NCBI RefSeq assembly: GCF_002127325.2
Contig: NC_035448.2
Span: 118,003,426 to 118,067,425 of the forward strand
Source: Helianthus annuus
Lineage: Eukaryota; Streptophyta; Magnoliopsida; Asterales; Asteraceae
DNA length: 64,000 bases
Reading direction: 5' to 3'
How positions within the stretch are numbered: position 1 is the first letter of the stretch; the number at the start of each line of letters is the position of its first letter. The position numbers and the translations under genes were made by a program. Under the pieces are notes generated by a model. That model was not told the origin of the DNA. It worked only from the letters and a program-made list of their open reading frames with translations, and searched no databases. Of this stretch, positions 30,508 through 42,700 are shown one piece after another.

Positions 30508-33500
30508 TGTCACACCCCGATAAATCAGAGCTTGGTGTGACCGAACTGGTATCTTCATTGCACAGCGGAAGTATATGAGCTAGGACTTCTAAACAGTGAA
30601 CGTCCGCTAAGTTCTCGAATTCCCCATGGGTTTGCCTATTCCAATCGTTCCGTAGTTTTGAAAATGCAACCTGAGAAAGAAACATGCGAAAAATAAACAT
30701 AAAGTTGAGCAAGTTCATAGTTTATTTGTTTTGTATCAAATGCGTCTTTAAATATTTGAAATCTTGCATTTGAAAACCAGTTTGTGAGATCATAGTATTC
30801 CAAAACGTTTGTAATGTCATATCTGTATATCGGTAATGAAATCCTTGTGCATTGCACGAGAGAGAATGGGCCGAGCCCAAAAGAGTCTTTGTAAGCCGGA
30901 CCAACCCGTCCTCTTACTTGTCCGTAAGTTGAAAACATCACCAAAGTTTGTAATTCCATGTAATTGTGAGTTTCAAATCAAATGAATCTTTAAAACATTT
31001 GAAAATCCAAAAATCAAAAACTGGTATGTAAATGTTTTTTGTTCGTAAACCAGTACTGAAATCATATTATGTAGGATGCCTATGGAATCTAAGGATCAAT
31101 CAGTGTGAAGCTAATACACTGACCTATGCTATAAGTAAGTAACCAAACCGAGACAACTTTGTTATCAATTGGGATCACAAAAGCACTCATAAAGGGTTAG
31201 CAAACCCGGAGTGGAGCGCGCCTCAGACTCGATAGATCTATACCTTTTGCACCTTGGTCACTACGTGATTAATTGTTACTAATGTCATCCTCCTACTTAC
31301 GCACAATGATCTGTTATCATCTAATTCCATAGCTACATACCTAGTGTTAACATATGTGTATTATTGGGCCTTGCCCATGTCCTTGGGCCTTTGACCATGT
31401 CCTTGGGCCTCTGCCCATGTCCTTGGGCCCCCGCCCATGTCATTGGGCCTCTGCCCATGGCCTTGGGCCTAGCCCACGTCATTCATGTTATTAAAACTCA
31501 TGGATATTGTGAAAAACACTTATGTTTTTATAAAACTGGTATGTTTAACATGATCTTTTCGTAAACCATTTGAGTTCTTTGAAATCCTGTCGCGAAATGG
31601 TTTATAAATATGTGATATTCATTTATCGAAACCTTGTGTGATTTTGCAAAACTTGCATGTCTTTCCACCCCTGAAAACATTTATAAAAATGTAAAACGTT
31701 AAAAGTAGGGGTTTTGAACTCACCTGGATATTCCTGTGCAAAGCTAGCTTAGCGTGATTCCGTAGTGTCGTTCCAAGAACGTGAAATAGCTAGCGTGCAA
31801 CTATGACATTCCTACGAAGCAATACTTATAAGTTTTCTAATTTAAACGTAGCTAAACTACGTGTCCAAGCTCTACCGAGTCGTTAATAAAATGACTCTAA
31901 AGTAGTGTTATCTAGACTTAGAATAACCAATCTATGGTTATTTGATCCCGTTTATAATCGCGATAATACTAAGTCACGAATTCGACTTAGTTTTCGAGTG
32001 TTATAAGATATATATTTATATATATATATACACGATGTCGTGTTAGTCGTCGCGATTAGAAGGCGTAGATGGATAGTAGTACGACTCTTCGTAGCTTTCG
32101 TAAGACGTAAGTGAATAAGATGTGTGTATATATATATCTACATATATATATTCGAAACCTTTGACATTTGAAATATAAATTTTGTCGTTTGAAATAAATA
32201 TAAATCGTTATATTTACTTGATAGAAAAATTATGAAGTCGTGGTGTAAAATAAATATTCGAACTTAAGGTGTTTGAAAAAGGTATACCCATTATATTTAT
32301 CGTATAAAAGTGTTCGGAAGTTTAGATGCTCGAAATAAATATAACACAATATATATCTTGTAGAAAGTGTTCAAAATTTCGACTTTTGAAATAAATATAA
32401 ACAATCACATTTATTTTATGTAAGATTTCCGAGTTTTCATTGACTTGTATACCGTAGTTGTCGATCCTTTGAAAAACACTCGTTTTATAAGTTATGATAT
32501 GCCAAAAATAAATATACGCTTATATTTATTTTTATAAAATACGGTGCATTCCGATAAGCGTCGTTTTTATAACAAAATACGTTTCATATGTCGGGTTTTT
32601 ACGAAAATCGGGCAGAGTTTCCTCTGTTTTTGGAATAACCCTGACAACTCAAGTTGTCGTTATTTGTCAAAATTCAATAATCACTCAACGCAAACAATAT
32701 GTATATAACTTTTCGCAAAATTTGCAAGAATCGTAAATAAATCACTAATGTATAAACGTTTTAACCGGTCGAGCTCGATTCGCGTAGTATAAAAATCTAA
32801 AACTATAACAATCTATACTAATTTCGCGTCGTTAGCCTTTACCGGATCTTCGTTGGACTGAGTTTTGGTTGCGTTGACCGTCGGTTGACCCGTGTTGACC
32901 AATTGACAGCTGTGTTGACTGGACTTGACCAAACACAAGCTGAGTTGACTCGGTCATGACCCAAGCTGAACGGAGACACGAGTGAAAATCTGACCCGAAA
33001 CTGAAACCCGAATGTTGACCAATAACTGACTTGCACCGGATCTGAATTAAAACTCGAACCAAATCAGAACCACTTGAACCAAGTCCACGACTTGAACCGG
33101 AACCGAGTCTAAGCAGGACCTGAACAAAAAAAACACATTCGTCTGTGTGTGAACCCATCGTGCCGACGTCTGATCTGAGCCCGAAACAACCAGAGAAAGA
33201 AAAAAAAACTTCGAACCAAAAGAAAACTGGAACGTGTTTACCTATTCACTGTCGCCGCCGCTGTTGTTGCTCCGACGGTGCCGCCGTCGACTACCCCATC
33301 ACATCATCATCATCACCGTCATCTCATATCATCATCATCTTCATCATTTCGACGAAAAATCGGCCGAAAATCGAGGTTTTGGGGTCGGATCTAGAAGAAA
33401 ACGAGATGAAGATGACCTTTACCTGTTGTCCATACACCACCGAGGCACCGTCGCCGCTACAGATGGCAGCGCCGCTGCCGCTGCGTCCCCTTCTTCCCCG

Positions 33501-33570
33501 ATTTCTCTCCTCTCTGTCACACCTCTCTCGGGTTTCTCTCTCTCTCTCTCTCTCTCTCGTTGTCTTGCAG
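30508..33570 (-). repeat. LTR-like segment, minus orientation, probably truncated
   Basis: Starts TGTCACACCCCG on the plus strand, like the minus-strand LTR at 47945, and shares its style of content. The right part reads on the minus strand as a GA-repeat followed by a GC-rich, UTR-like stretch. The right border is guessed from a change in character near 33570. A 4-of-5 match of flanks (GGTTT and GGTTC) is too weak to call a target duplication. No gene is supported. Confidence 0.35.
31360..31480. repeat. Tandem ~21-bp repeat (TTGGGCCT..CCCATGTC)
   Basis: About six degenerate units of CTTGGGCCTCTGCCCATGTC. The apparent open frame MGLAHVLGPLTMSLGL is simply the translation of the repeat. Confidence 0.8.
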
Positions 33571-33577
33571 GTTCCGG

Positions 33578-33809
33578 CGGGTGGGTGTGGGTACAATATG
33601 ATTCGAGGCAGGGTTGCGGGTGGTGGCGGTGTTTCACCGGTTATTGGCCTGAATATTTCACAATTGGCCAAACGTTGGTCTAATTCTTCCCATGACAGTG
33701 GCATGGGTGCTGGGTTTGAGCTTTCGCCTTCAGTTGGTTTTCCAATTGGTTCTCCAGTTGGTGTTGTTTTTGTTCTCTTGGTTTCTTCTTCTTCCTTTTT
33801 ACCTTCCAA
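33578..33809 (-). pseudogene. Truncated leader/gag-region ORF of a minus-strand retrotransposon
   Basis: Starting at ATG 33809, about 330 bases downstream of a minus-strand primer binding site (34137-34148), the minus strand encodes MEGKKEEEETKRTKTTPTGEPIGKP and later PMPLSWEELDQRLANCEIFRPITGE. It then runs into unrelated GA-repeat sequence near 33578. Position and composition (basic/acidic N-terminus, then a hydrophobic segment) suggest the first ORF after the LTR, cut off by rearrangement. I recognise no domain. The overlapping plus-strand frame is a shadow. Confidence 0.4.
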
Positions 33810-34136
33810 TCCAATCTCCTCTTTTTAGGAGGGTGCTTTTTTCTAATGGTTGAGCTTGGAATATCATAGGTTCATCTTTGTCTGCTTCATAACCGGTTTG
33901 TGTACCGACTTGATCTTGTAGTATCCATATCTGAATTGTTAACAAATATATTTTGTAAAGCTTCAGACAACTCCATGTCGCTCATAATGTTAACCAAAAA
34001 TAATAAAAAAACAAACTCTGAAAATCGTTTATATATAATATTTGGTTAGTATCACAATGATCACCGAAGTTATTTTTTTATTTCCTGACTACTAATTTTA
34101 AGTATTTTCACAATACTTAATTAGCTTAAACCAGTA
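33810..34136 (-). other. Retrotransposon leader sequence
   Basis: AT-rich, no gene. It lies between the primer binding site and the truncated ORF of the minus-strand element. Confidence 0.4.
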
Positions 34137-34148
34137 GCTCTGATACCA
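34137..34148 (-). other. Primer binding site (tRNA-Met type), minus orientation
   Basis: GCTCTGATACCA on the plus strand is the reverse complement of TGGTATCAGAGC. It lies five bases before the LTR that starts at 34154, so the element reads leftwards. Confidence 0.85.
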
Positions 34149-34153
34149 CCTCC

Positions 34154-35462
34154 TGTCACAACCCCCGACCCCACCCTGGGTGGGAGCCGTGAGCAGATAC
34201 AAGTGGTACCGGTGTTTATTAAAATTTTCGCAGCGGAATTTTCATCAGGATCGGGTGTCAGGAAAAATATCAGAGTTTTGAAAACACCGTGGTTTTCATT
34301 TCATAAATTGTGGGATGAAACCCATATTTACATAAAGGATTTTCACAGGGGTAAACCCTTGATTACAAAACACGTTTTATTCAGATTATATAGCCACTTA
34401 TTTAAGCTTGAAGTGCCTCATAGCACTTTTACTTCTCTTCACAGTAAATCACCTGAAACGCGTTTTAAAAACATTTGATGAGCGAAAAATACTGGTGAGT
34501 TCATGCAACTTGTATAAAAAGACACATTGTTATAATTACTGTATTAAGGGTTTTTTCATTTGTTTATATCTTTCAATTACTTAAATCAGTATTTGTCACT
34601 CGGTGGCAGTTCCTGTGACTATGATCATATCACTATTGGCCCCCAATTGTCCAATAGCAAAGCTTATCAGGTAGTGTATAAAAAACCCCACATAGCAGCA
34701 GTAATTTAAGAATATAAAAACTTAATCACTGTAAATACAAATTGGAAAACATTTAGGTTTTGAAAATCATTTAAGTAAAAGAGAATGACTCACATTGCAA
34801 ATTTAAGGTTTTTAGTAAACGCCCCCTGGTCTAAGTCCGGGGTTCCTAATTAAACACACAATGCAACAGGTATTAGTGTATTAACCCAATTCAACCTTAA
34901 CGATAATCACGAGATCAAATCCTCAACGTAGTTAAAAAGTATAGCCTTATTCAGGCAGCACTTTGACATCCGTTGATTTGGTTTTGGATCAATCGGACAT
35001 GGTATCGTACCAGTTATCCTGTTATCCTGGTTAGCACGCAGTCTACGGAGCAGAGTTTTGAGAGTTTCAGGGGTATTGGGTATTATGACAGTACTTCGAG
35101 AGAGAAAGAAAAGAAACGAGTAAATTGTAAAGTTTAGTTCTCGTCCAATTTATAGCTGAAATTTGATCTCGTCGCGTCGCGCGACCAGTTTCCCCTATCA
35201 CCGTCGCATCGCGCTATGAGGTGATCTAGCTGAAATTTATAGCTTAGGTGGCATGAGTCACCACGTAGGCTTGCCACATGGCAGCACGTGTCTTTTGTCG
35301 AAAAAAAGAGGCGCCGTGTCACGCGACCAACTTCTACCAATGCCGTCGCGTAGGGCGACGAGACCTAAAACTGGGTTTTCTTGTTTTTCGTGTTGGTTTT
35401 CGTCATGCGTGTTCGGGATCTCAATTATGAATTGTTATGGGGCCTTTTCAAGGGTTGTTATA
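34154..35462 (-). repeat. 5' LTR of a minus-strand chromovirus-type element
   Basis: Begins TGTCACAACCCCCGACCCC on the plus strand and ends GGGTTGTTATA, one base off the expected TGTTACA. Minus-strand TATA (CTATAAATTGG) lies at 35145-35155, with paired CGCGACC/CGTCGCG motifs just upstream (35166-35215 and again 35318-35360). Its left end is reminiscent of the reverse complement of the complete element's LTR end. The partner LTR was not found. Confidence 0.65.
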
Positions 35463-37718
35463 TAAAATTTTCATATAATTCTTTTATTTACATTTTAACA
35501 TCTCTTAAGGTTTTGTTATATAAATAATCAAGTCTTAATTTTATTTATTAAACATATATATATATATATATATGCATTTTTATATAACTTTTGTAACCCA
35601 AATACTTGTTGTATTTTTGTTAATTTATTTAAATAAATGTTTAGACTCGGAGTGTTGGTCACCGGGAAACATTTAAGGAAGAAACTTTTAGATTTAATAA
35701 TTGAAATGAACTGATCTCATAAATACGAGACTTAGGTTTACATATTTTTGTAGGACGTACCACGCAGATAAATAAGTTCAAATAATTAATGTATAAATTG
35801 GGTATGCCCGCGCGGTGCCGCGGGTCCTTAATCTATTTTGGCGCACACTGCGTGGCGAATTTCACATAACTTATATTTAAAACCAATTGCTTTGACAACT
35901 ATTACACATCGGAAGTGAATAGTTGTTATCAAACGGGCCGCTACGGTTTGCCGCCAGAGAACCGTAGACGAAACGAATTAGGATAGAGAGCAAAACGGAG
36001 TATAGAGTTTGTGTCTCTGAAAATGATTGGATGACCCGATATCGATGGCAGATAATTAGCATTTAACAATGACAATTAATTATTAACTCTAGATTGTCAT
36101 GGGTTTCCAACATAAATCACGGACTTCAAAGAGAAGAAGTGGCCGATGGAGAAATAATTCCTAATCATTTAAGGTTTTACAATTCAATTTAATTTGTTTG
36201 ATTGTTTTTTTATTTAACATGAAGTAGCAATAAGAACTCATAAGAAACAAATTTAGGTCCAACATCTTTATAGCGATCTCAATCATGTTAATAAGCAGAC
36301 AAATGACAATACTTCAGCCAGTGCACCACCATCTTTAAAGCAATCTCAAGATGCCCGTTCCATCCGTACATTTGAAGCTGGTCCAGCATATGGCACAGTG
36401 AAATGTATTATAATATAGTATAGATATTATAGTCAAACTATTAAATCATGAAAATCCCAAAGGTTGCATGTCTAACCTTTAATTTAATCAATTAATTCAT
36501 TTAGTTTAATCAGTTAGTAAATTCAATTCAATGCATTATTTACAAGAACTTAAGAGTTCCTTATAATTAATTTATGAAGATAATTAGTGTCATTCTTAAA
36601 ACTTTTATTTAATTCCTTAATTTAATTCAATTAATGGAAGACATAAGTGGGCATGGATTCCAAGGATCAAATGTCTAAATTGCCCTCAAAGTGTCTTAAA
36701 ACTTTGGACAATGTCCAAGTTTCCCCCCTCTAAAATGGCTTGCTTCATTTGTACATGGTGCTTCAAGATTTGTACATATCGCAAAATTACGAAAAGGGTA
36801 GAAATCTCAGTTCTCTTAATAAGGTGTTATAGATATAGATTACAGATTAGTTGTGTTTTGGCATATATTTTTAATGCTTCGTGTTTGATTGTTTTAGGAT
36901 AATTCTTATTGTTTGAAGTTTCCCTCTTTTCATTAGTGCGCTTATTTCAATCGCAAGGACGCAAATCGTGAGTAAATCTATCCAAATTCCCCTTTTTATC
37001 ATTAACCATTTTGGGGTGTACCATGTGCATAGTTAACATTTCAAATTCATTATTCAAATACATGCAATGTTTAAGGGGTAATTATGTGATGTTATGTTTG
37101 GTATTTGTGCAAGTTCATTGTATTCAAGTTCAGTGTGTGCAAGTTCATTTGTATGCAAGTTCATGTGTGTAATTCAGATTTCAGATGGATCGCTACCATC
37201 AACTGACTAGATTCCCCACGACCATGGGTTGTAGTCTAGTAATGCCACCACGTTTAAATTCGCTCCTTGTGGGCTTGAGTCCCATATTCATTGTTTAGTA
37301 CATTTACAGCAGTTTACATATTTAGTTGGCTGTGTGTGTTTTTCATTTGGTTACGTGTTGTGTGCATTTGTTCTTTTAATTACCGTTTGAGTTGCATGTT
37401 ATTAATTACTCATTTCAAAATAAATAAACAAAAACCATTTTTCATTAAAAACCTTTTTGATTTGCTCACAAAAATTACGTTGACCCAAAAATCATTTCTC
37501 CATACTATACATGTTAACATGTTCGAAGATTGGATGTCGACACTTAGGGATGTTGTCTTAGAGAAATAACCGGATTTATGTTGTATTTCATTTATTGTTT
37601 GTATTTATGACATTGTCAATTTAATCATTAATATACAACTTTTAATACTTTGTCACAAGCTATAAACAATCGGATCATGCCCCGATCACCTATTCTGTTG
37701 TGTGTCGGAGGTGTGACA
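35463..37718. other. Repeat-derived non-coding DNA, possibly ending in an LTR tail
   Basis: Holds a TA microsatellite (35559-35572), a GC-rich 'tatgcccgcgcggtgccgcggg' motif near 35800 and, at 37711-37718, GGTGTGACA like the 3' ends of local LTRs. The stretch 36744-36800 resembles 8048-8095. I could not find the matching LTR start or a target duplication, and no gene is supported. Confidence 0.35.
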
Positions 37719-38285
37719 TTCCGATCACTAGGCACGGAGAGTCATCTTTGATTTTTGTTAACAGATTTTAAGAACACTACAAAACTGGATTATGATTAAA
37801 AAAAAAGATCTAAATCGCCGACTTAAAATAGATATAGATAAAACGATGAATTTCGATTGACTTTAATTAATTTGATGAATTGTTGTTGAATTCCATTTGC
37901 AAAGAACATAGAAGAATCACCGATTTCTTATTTATTTTACTCCAAGTAATCTGAGATGAGCACATCTAGGATGCTTTTGGAAAAAAAAAATTAATAAAAA
38001 AATAAACGACATTTAACTTTGAGATGAATAAATATATTAAACTGGGCAAAAAGCTCAAGTGCTTCATGTAAGGTTATGGTTAGTGGTTAGTTTGGAGGTG
38101 TGTTTGATGAGGATAATAAAGGGTGGGTAGGTAATTATATTTTTCTTTTTAGTTTTTTCTAATCTATAGCCATAGGAATAAAATAGATATTTTACATATA
38201 CTTAAATCTAACATGTGATAAAGATCACCTAAAAATTGTAATCTTGGGATACGTTATGTAATTATTGAACTACTAACTAAAAGAG
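37719..38285. other. AT-rich intergenic DNA
   Basis: No gene, RNA or clear repeat recognised. Confidence 0.4.
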
Positions 38286-38655
38286 TTAAATGGTATTTTA
38301 GACTATGTAGTTTAGGTCATTTTGTCAATTTAGTTCAAATGTTTCATTTTTCGTTTGTGGATGCAAAAAGGTTTCAGCGTTGTCATTTTAGTCCACTGGG
38401 TTAACTTTATCCATTTTTTCTGTTAATGAGAAGGGCAATTCGGTCATTTTGTATGGCCGAATTGCCCTTCTAGTTAACGAAATTAGATATAAAATGACTG
38501 AATTACCCTTTTCGTTAACAGAAAAAATGGACGAAGTTAACCCAGTGGACTAAAATGGCAACGGTGAAACCTTTTTGGACTCATAGACGAAAAATAAAAC
38601 TTTTGAATTAAACTGGCAAAATGATCCAAACCAAACAAACTAAAATGACATTTAA
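38286..38655. mobile_element. Foldback MITE (about 370 bp)
   Basis: Almost the whole segment is an inverted repeat. The ends are TTAAATGGTATTTTAGAC and the near-complement of TTAAATGTCATTTTAGTTT, with the turn at 38450-38470 (GGGCAATTCGG/CCGAATTGCCC). It has no ORF. I could not see a convincing target duplication. Confidence 0.75.
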
Positions 38656-39017
38656 TTCTTATAAAAATTATAAACCATATGGACCTACCAAGTATTTAGC
38701 TCTGTTAATAAGACCCCTTAATTTCTTAATGGTCATATAAAACACCCAAATAGTTTACTCGTATAGTCGTATGTCAAGTTATACATTTAATTTTCAATAG
38801 TCTAAACGTTGATATATATTTTTTAATTTTAAGTTACAAAAGATGTCACCTCCTTTTCTTTCCTATTTTATACTTTATTTGAACTTAAATTTTAAAATGG
38901 TTTTATCTAACAAAAATTATATAACAAGTTAACAAACTGAACACGTGCTGGACATTTACAACTATATTTTATTTAGTTTATGTATACTATGATATCGAGT
39001 TCACTTCCATTGCAATT

Positions 39018-39321
39018 AGGGGTGTAAATGAGTCAAGCCGAGCCTGACTAGGCTTAAGTGCGGCTCGATTCGATTCGAGCCTACCATTTTGTGATCAAGT
39101 TCGACTCGGAAGCAAAACCCAAGAGCTTGAGTTCGGTTCGAGGTAATTTAAGAACAATTTTAAACAAGCTAAAAGCTCGGCTTGAGTTCACTTCGATAGC
39201 TTAATGAGCCAAAGCTTGGCTAGAGCTCAACTCACCCAAGCTCGAGCTTGGGCTCGTTCGAACTTTTTACCGATCCAAACCCGAGTAGCTCTCTAGCTGC
39301 TCCGTCTCGTTTTACACCCCT
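39018..39321. mobile_element. Possible hAT-type MITE rich in GAGCTCG motifs
   Basis: Ends AGGGGTGTAAATGA and TTTTACACCCCT are inverted matches, and the body is full of GAGCTTGAG/GCTCGAGC words. The 8-bp flanks do not match, so the assignment rests on ends only. Confidence 0.45.
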
Positions 39322-39482
39322 CGTCATCCACTAGTTTAGATAATTGTACTAGTCAATTCAAGTAGGCTCATTAACACCCGTACCGGTTTAGGCTTATTTA
39401 TGAGATCGGCCATAGGCTTTAAATTAGATTATTATTATTATTATTATTGGTCCATTAATAACGAAAATCACAGACAATAATA

Positions 39483-39602
39483 TTGGGCCTAAGATCATAT
39501 AATGGGCCGGGCCTTATTTCGTTATCATCGATGACACCTTCAGTTTATAACCAGAAACAGATCCTTTTCTCCTTTATAAAACCCACTCTCTCAAAACCCT
39601 AG
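39483..39602 (+). promoter_or_regulatory. EF1B-gamma promoter: site II motifs, TATA box, telo-box
   Basis: TTGGGCCT (39483) and a double TGGGCC (39503-39513) are site II elements. CTTTATAAAA (39572-39581) is a TATA box. AAACCCTA (39594-39601) is a telo-box near the expected transcription start. This combination is typical of plant translation-machinery and growth-linked genes. Confidence 0.65.
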
Positions 39603-39775
39603 ATTTATTGGAGTAAACCTTCGTATAAACAAACAGGTATCTATATCTATCTATCTGCCTCTCTGTTCGAATATTATTCATCATATATGCTCTGTTTTCC
39701 TACTTTCAGACACTGATTTCAGTTCTTTTGTCACTCTAGATCGATATCAAAAGGCGATCGTTTGTTTCTGAAGCA

Positions 39776-42700
39776 ATGGCGCTGGTTAGTTCTTCGTTTT
39801 CCGATTATGTTTTTTATTTTTATGTTGATTTTGGGGTTTGATGTGTTATTGTGTTATATTGAACTGTTGATTTGTGAAGATTTTGTTGTGTTCTGTTTCA
39901 GTTTTGATGTTTATATAATAATGTTTGAGTTTGTGGTGGATTTGTTTCTTGAAATGAGACTGATTTAGGGTTTTGATGTGCTTTTTACTGTGTTGATTTG
40001 TGGAGATTAAATTGGAGCTTTATTTTATGTGTTTGACCAGCTTTAGACTTGTTTAGTGTAGTTTTTGATGCTCATGTAACAATATTTGAGTTTGTCTGTT
40101 GAATTTTAACTGAATTAGGGTTTTGATGTGTTTTTTTTTGTTGCATTGTTTTGTGGAGATTTACATTGGAGCTTTAATATTTATGTTTTAACCAGATTTT
40201 GACTTGCTTAGTATAAATTTTGATGCCCATGTAACAACATTTAAGTTTGTGTGAAATTTATACTGAATTAGGGTTTTGATCTGTTATTCTACTGTATATT
40301 TGGTTTAAAAAAGCTCTCTTTAGGCGCACCAAGGCTCAAAATCCTGCGCCTTTTGAAGCATTAGATGCATTTTTTCTTCAAAAAGCCCACACGAGGCATG
40401 GTTTATTGGCAAAATGACCCTAAAGTTTACTTGTTTCTAAATATTGGGTAAATGATGCGAGAAACCTGTAGGAAATAAATAAAAGTTATATAATTATTTG
40501 CGTCTTGGGTACAAAAAGTGGTGCGCTCTTGCGTTTGGTGATTCGCGCCTCGGTTTTAGACCTTGTTGCCTTTTTGTGCTTCTCGCTTTTTAGTACCAAG
40601 ACTGTATTAATTTGTGGAGATTTACATTGGAGCTTTATTGTATGCGTTTGGCTTGCTTTTGACCTGTTTAGTGTAGTTTTTGATGCTCATGTAACAACAT
40701 TCGAGTTATGATGGATTTGTATATTGAATTTAAACTGAATTAGGATTTTTAAATATATATGCTAGTGTTGCTTGTACTTCTATAATCTTTTTGTATAAGA
40801 TATTTTTGACATTTGAGTTTAAAAGCTGAAGATACGTGTTTGTTTGTGTCGCTTGGTTGCAGATCTTGTATTCTCCCAAGCAAAACAAGAACATCTACAA
40901 GGCTCTAATTGCTGCAGAATATGTTGGTGTTGAAATTAAAGTAGCTGAAAATTTTGAGATGGGTGTGTCAAACAAGACTCCTGAGTTTCTTAAGATGAAC
41001 CCTATTGGAAAGGTAGTGTTTTTGGTTTGATTTGATTCAAACTTTTTTTTAATCAAAAATGCAATTTTTTTTTAATTAAAAGCTTACATTATTTGATTTT
41101 CACTGACGCAGGTTCCTGTTCTCGAGACTCCCAATGGGCCTGTGTTTGAAAGCAATGCAATTGCTCGCTACGGTGAGGAACAAACTGATTATTTTTATTT
41201 ATTCGTTTAATTCTTTATTTTATTTTGTGCGGTGGTGTTTATCTTATCATTTTAACTGTTGCAGTTGCACATGGAAGTTCTCTCTTTGGTTCTTCGCAGA
41301 TAGAATATGTAAGCTTTCTGTGATAAAAAGAATCTTTTTACTTATAAATGAAGCTTATATATTTCCTTAATACAGGGCCAAATTGAGCAGTGGATTGATT
41401 TCTCTGCATTAGAGCTTGATGAAAATATCAGAGGCTGGTTTATTCCAAGATTGGGATATGCCAACTACATCAAACCTGTTAGTTATACTTTTACTCTGTC
41501 GGGTTCATATATTGCTTATATATGTGTGTGTATATACTTATTTTTCTATTATTATTATTTTCATTCTGATAATATTGTGGTTGTTTTGTAGTACGAGGAG
41601 AAATGTATTTCTGCTGTGAAGAGAGCCCTTGAATCTCTCAACACATATCTTGCCACACACACTTTTCTGGTCGGTGATTCCGTGACGTTGGCTGACATCA
41701 TCATGACATGCAACTTGTTACTGGGTTTCAAACTCTTGATGCCAAAGAGCGTTACATCTGCGTATCCTCACGTTGAGAGGTATTTCTGGACCATGGTTAA
41801 TCAACCCAAGTTTAGCAAGATAATCGGTGAAGTGAAGCAGACAGAAGCCACCATTCCGCTACCTTCAGCAAAGAAACCCGAGGCTAAACCAAAAGCTGAG
41901 CCTAAAAAAGAAGCCCCTAAACCCAAAGAAGAAGCCCCTAAGCCTGCAGCTGCAGAGGAGGAAGAGGCACCGAAGCCTAAGCCGAAGAACCCTCTTGATC
42001 TGCTACCTCCTAGTAAGATGGTTTTGGATGACTGGAAGAGGCTCTATTCTAACACCAAGACAAACTTCCGTGAAGTTGCAATCAAAGGTATTTTCTTCTG
42101 TTTTTTTGTGTATATATTATATTATATTTGAATCTAAAACTCACATTTTTTGCTTTTTGCTTAACAAATGAAGTCTTCTAAATATATTTACCACATCTGA
42201 CTTTTTGATATGATGTTTCTTTGTAAAAAGTTGAAAAAAAGATGAAAGTGTTTTTGTGCGAAAACATGCACAGTGTTCCCACATTTGACCTTTTACGTTC
42301 TAGATTATGGTTAAAGTACACGGATGGTCTCTGTGGTTAACTTAAGTTTTGGGTTTGGTCCCTAGTTTTACAAAAGTACACGGATGGTCTTACACTTTGT
42401 AACGCATTTAGCCCCAACTTTTGCGAAAAAAGTACATGAATGGTCCTTATGGTTTGCACTTTGTAACGCATTTGGTACCTAACTTGGACCTGCTAAAACC
42501 TTTTAAGTTTTTTAGCTGGATACTAAAGGCGTTACAGAGTGTAAACTACAGGGACCATCCATGTACTTCTGAAAAAGCTAGGGACCAAATCAAAAATTTA
42601 AGTTAACCACAGGGACTATCCGTGTATTTTACTTATATGGTTATATAGTTTTTTAACTCCCTTTCTCGTCAGAAATATAGAATATTAATCATGCTATTTG

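Noticed and set aside
31364..31564. Frame starting MGLAHVLGPLTMSLGL
   Set aside because: Translation of a 21-bp minisatellite.
33145..33828. 227-codon plus-strand frame
   Set aside because: It crosses an apparent junction between an LTR-like GA/CT-rich segment and the antisense of a retrotransposon leader ORF, so it is low-complexity and composite.
30508..37718. One very large LTR from TGTCACACCCCG (30508) to GGAGGTGTGACA (37718)
   Set aside because: The ends match as inverted termini, but the 5-bp flanks (GGTTT and TTCCG) differ and the interior contains another element's LTR and primer site.
38286..38655. Possible microRNA precursor because of the long foldback
   Set aside because: Near-perfect arms over about 180 bases and transposon-like ends fit a MITE better; no short imperfect stem typical of a miRNA is distinguishable.
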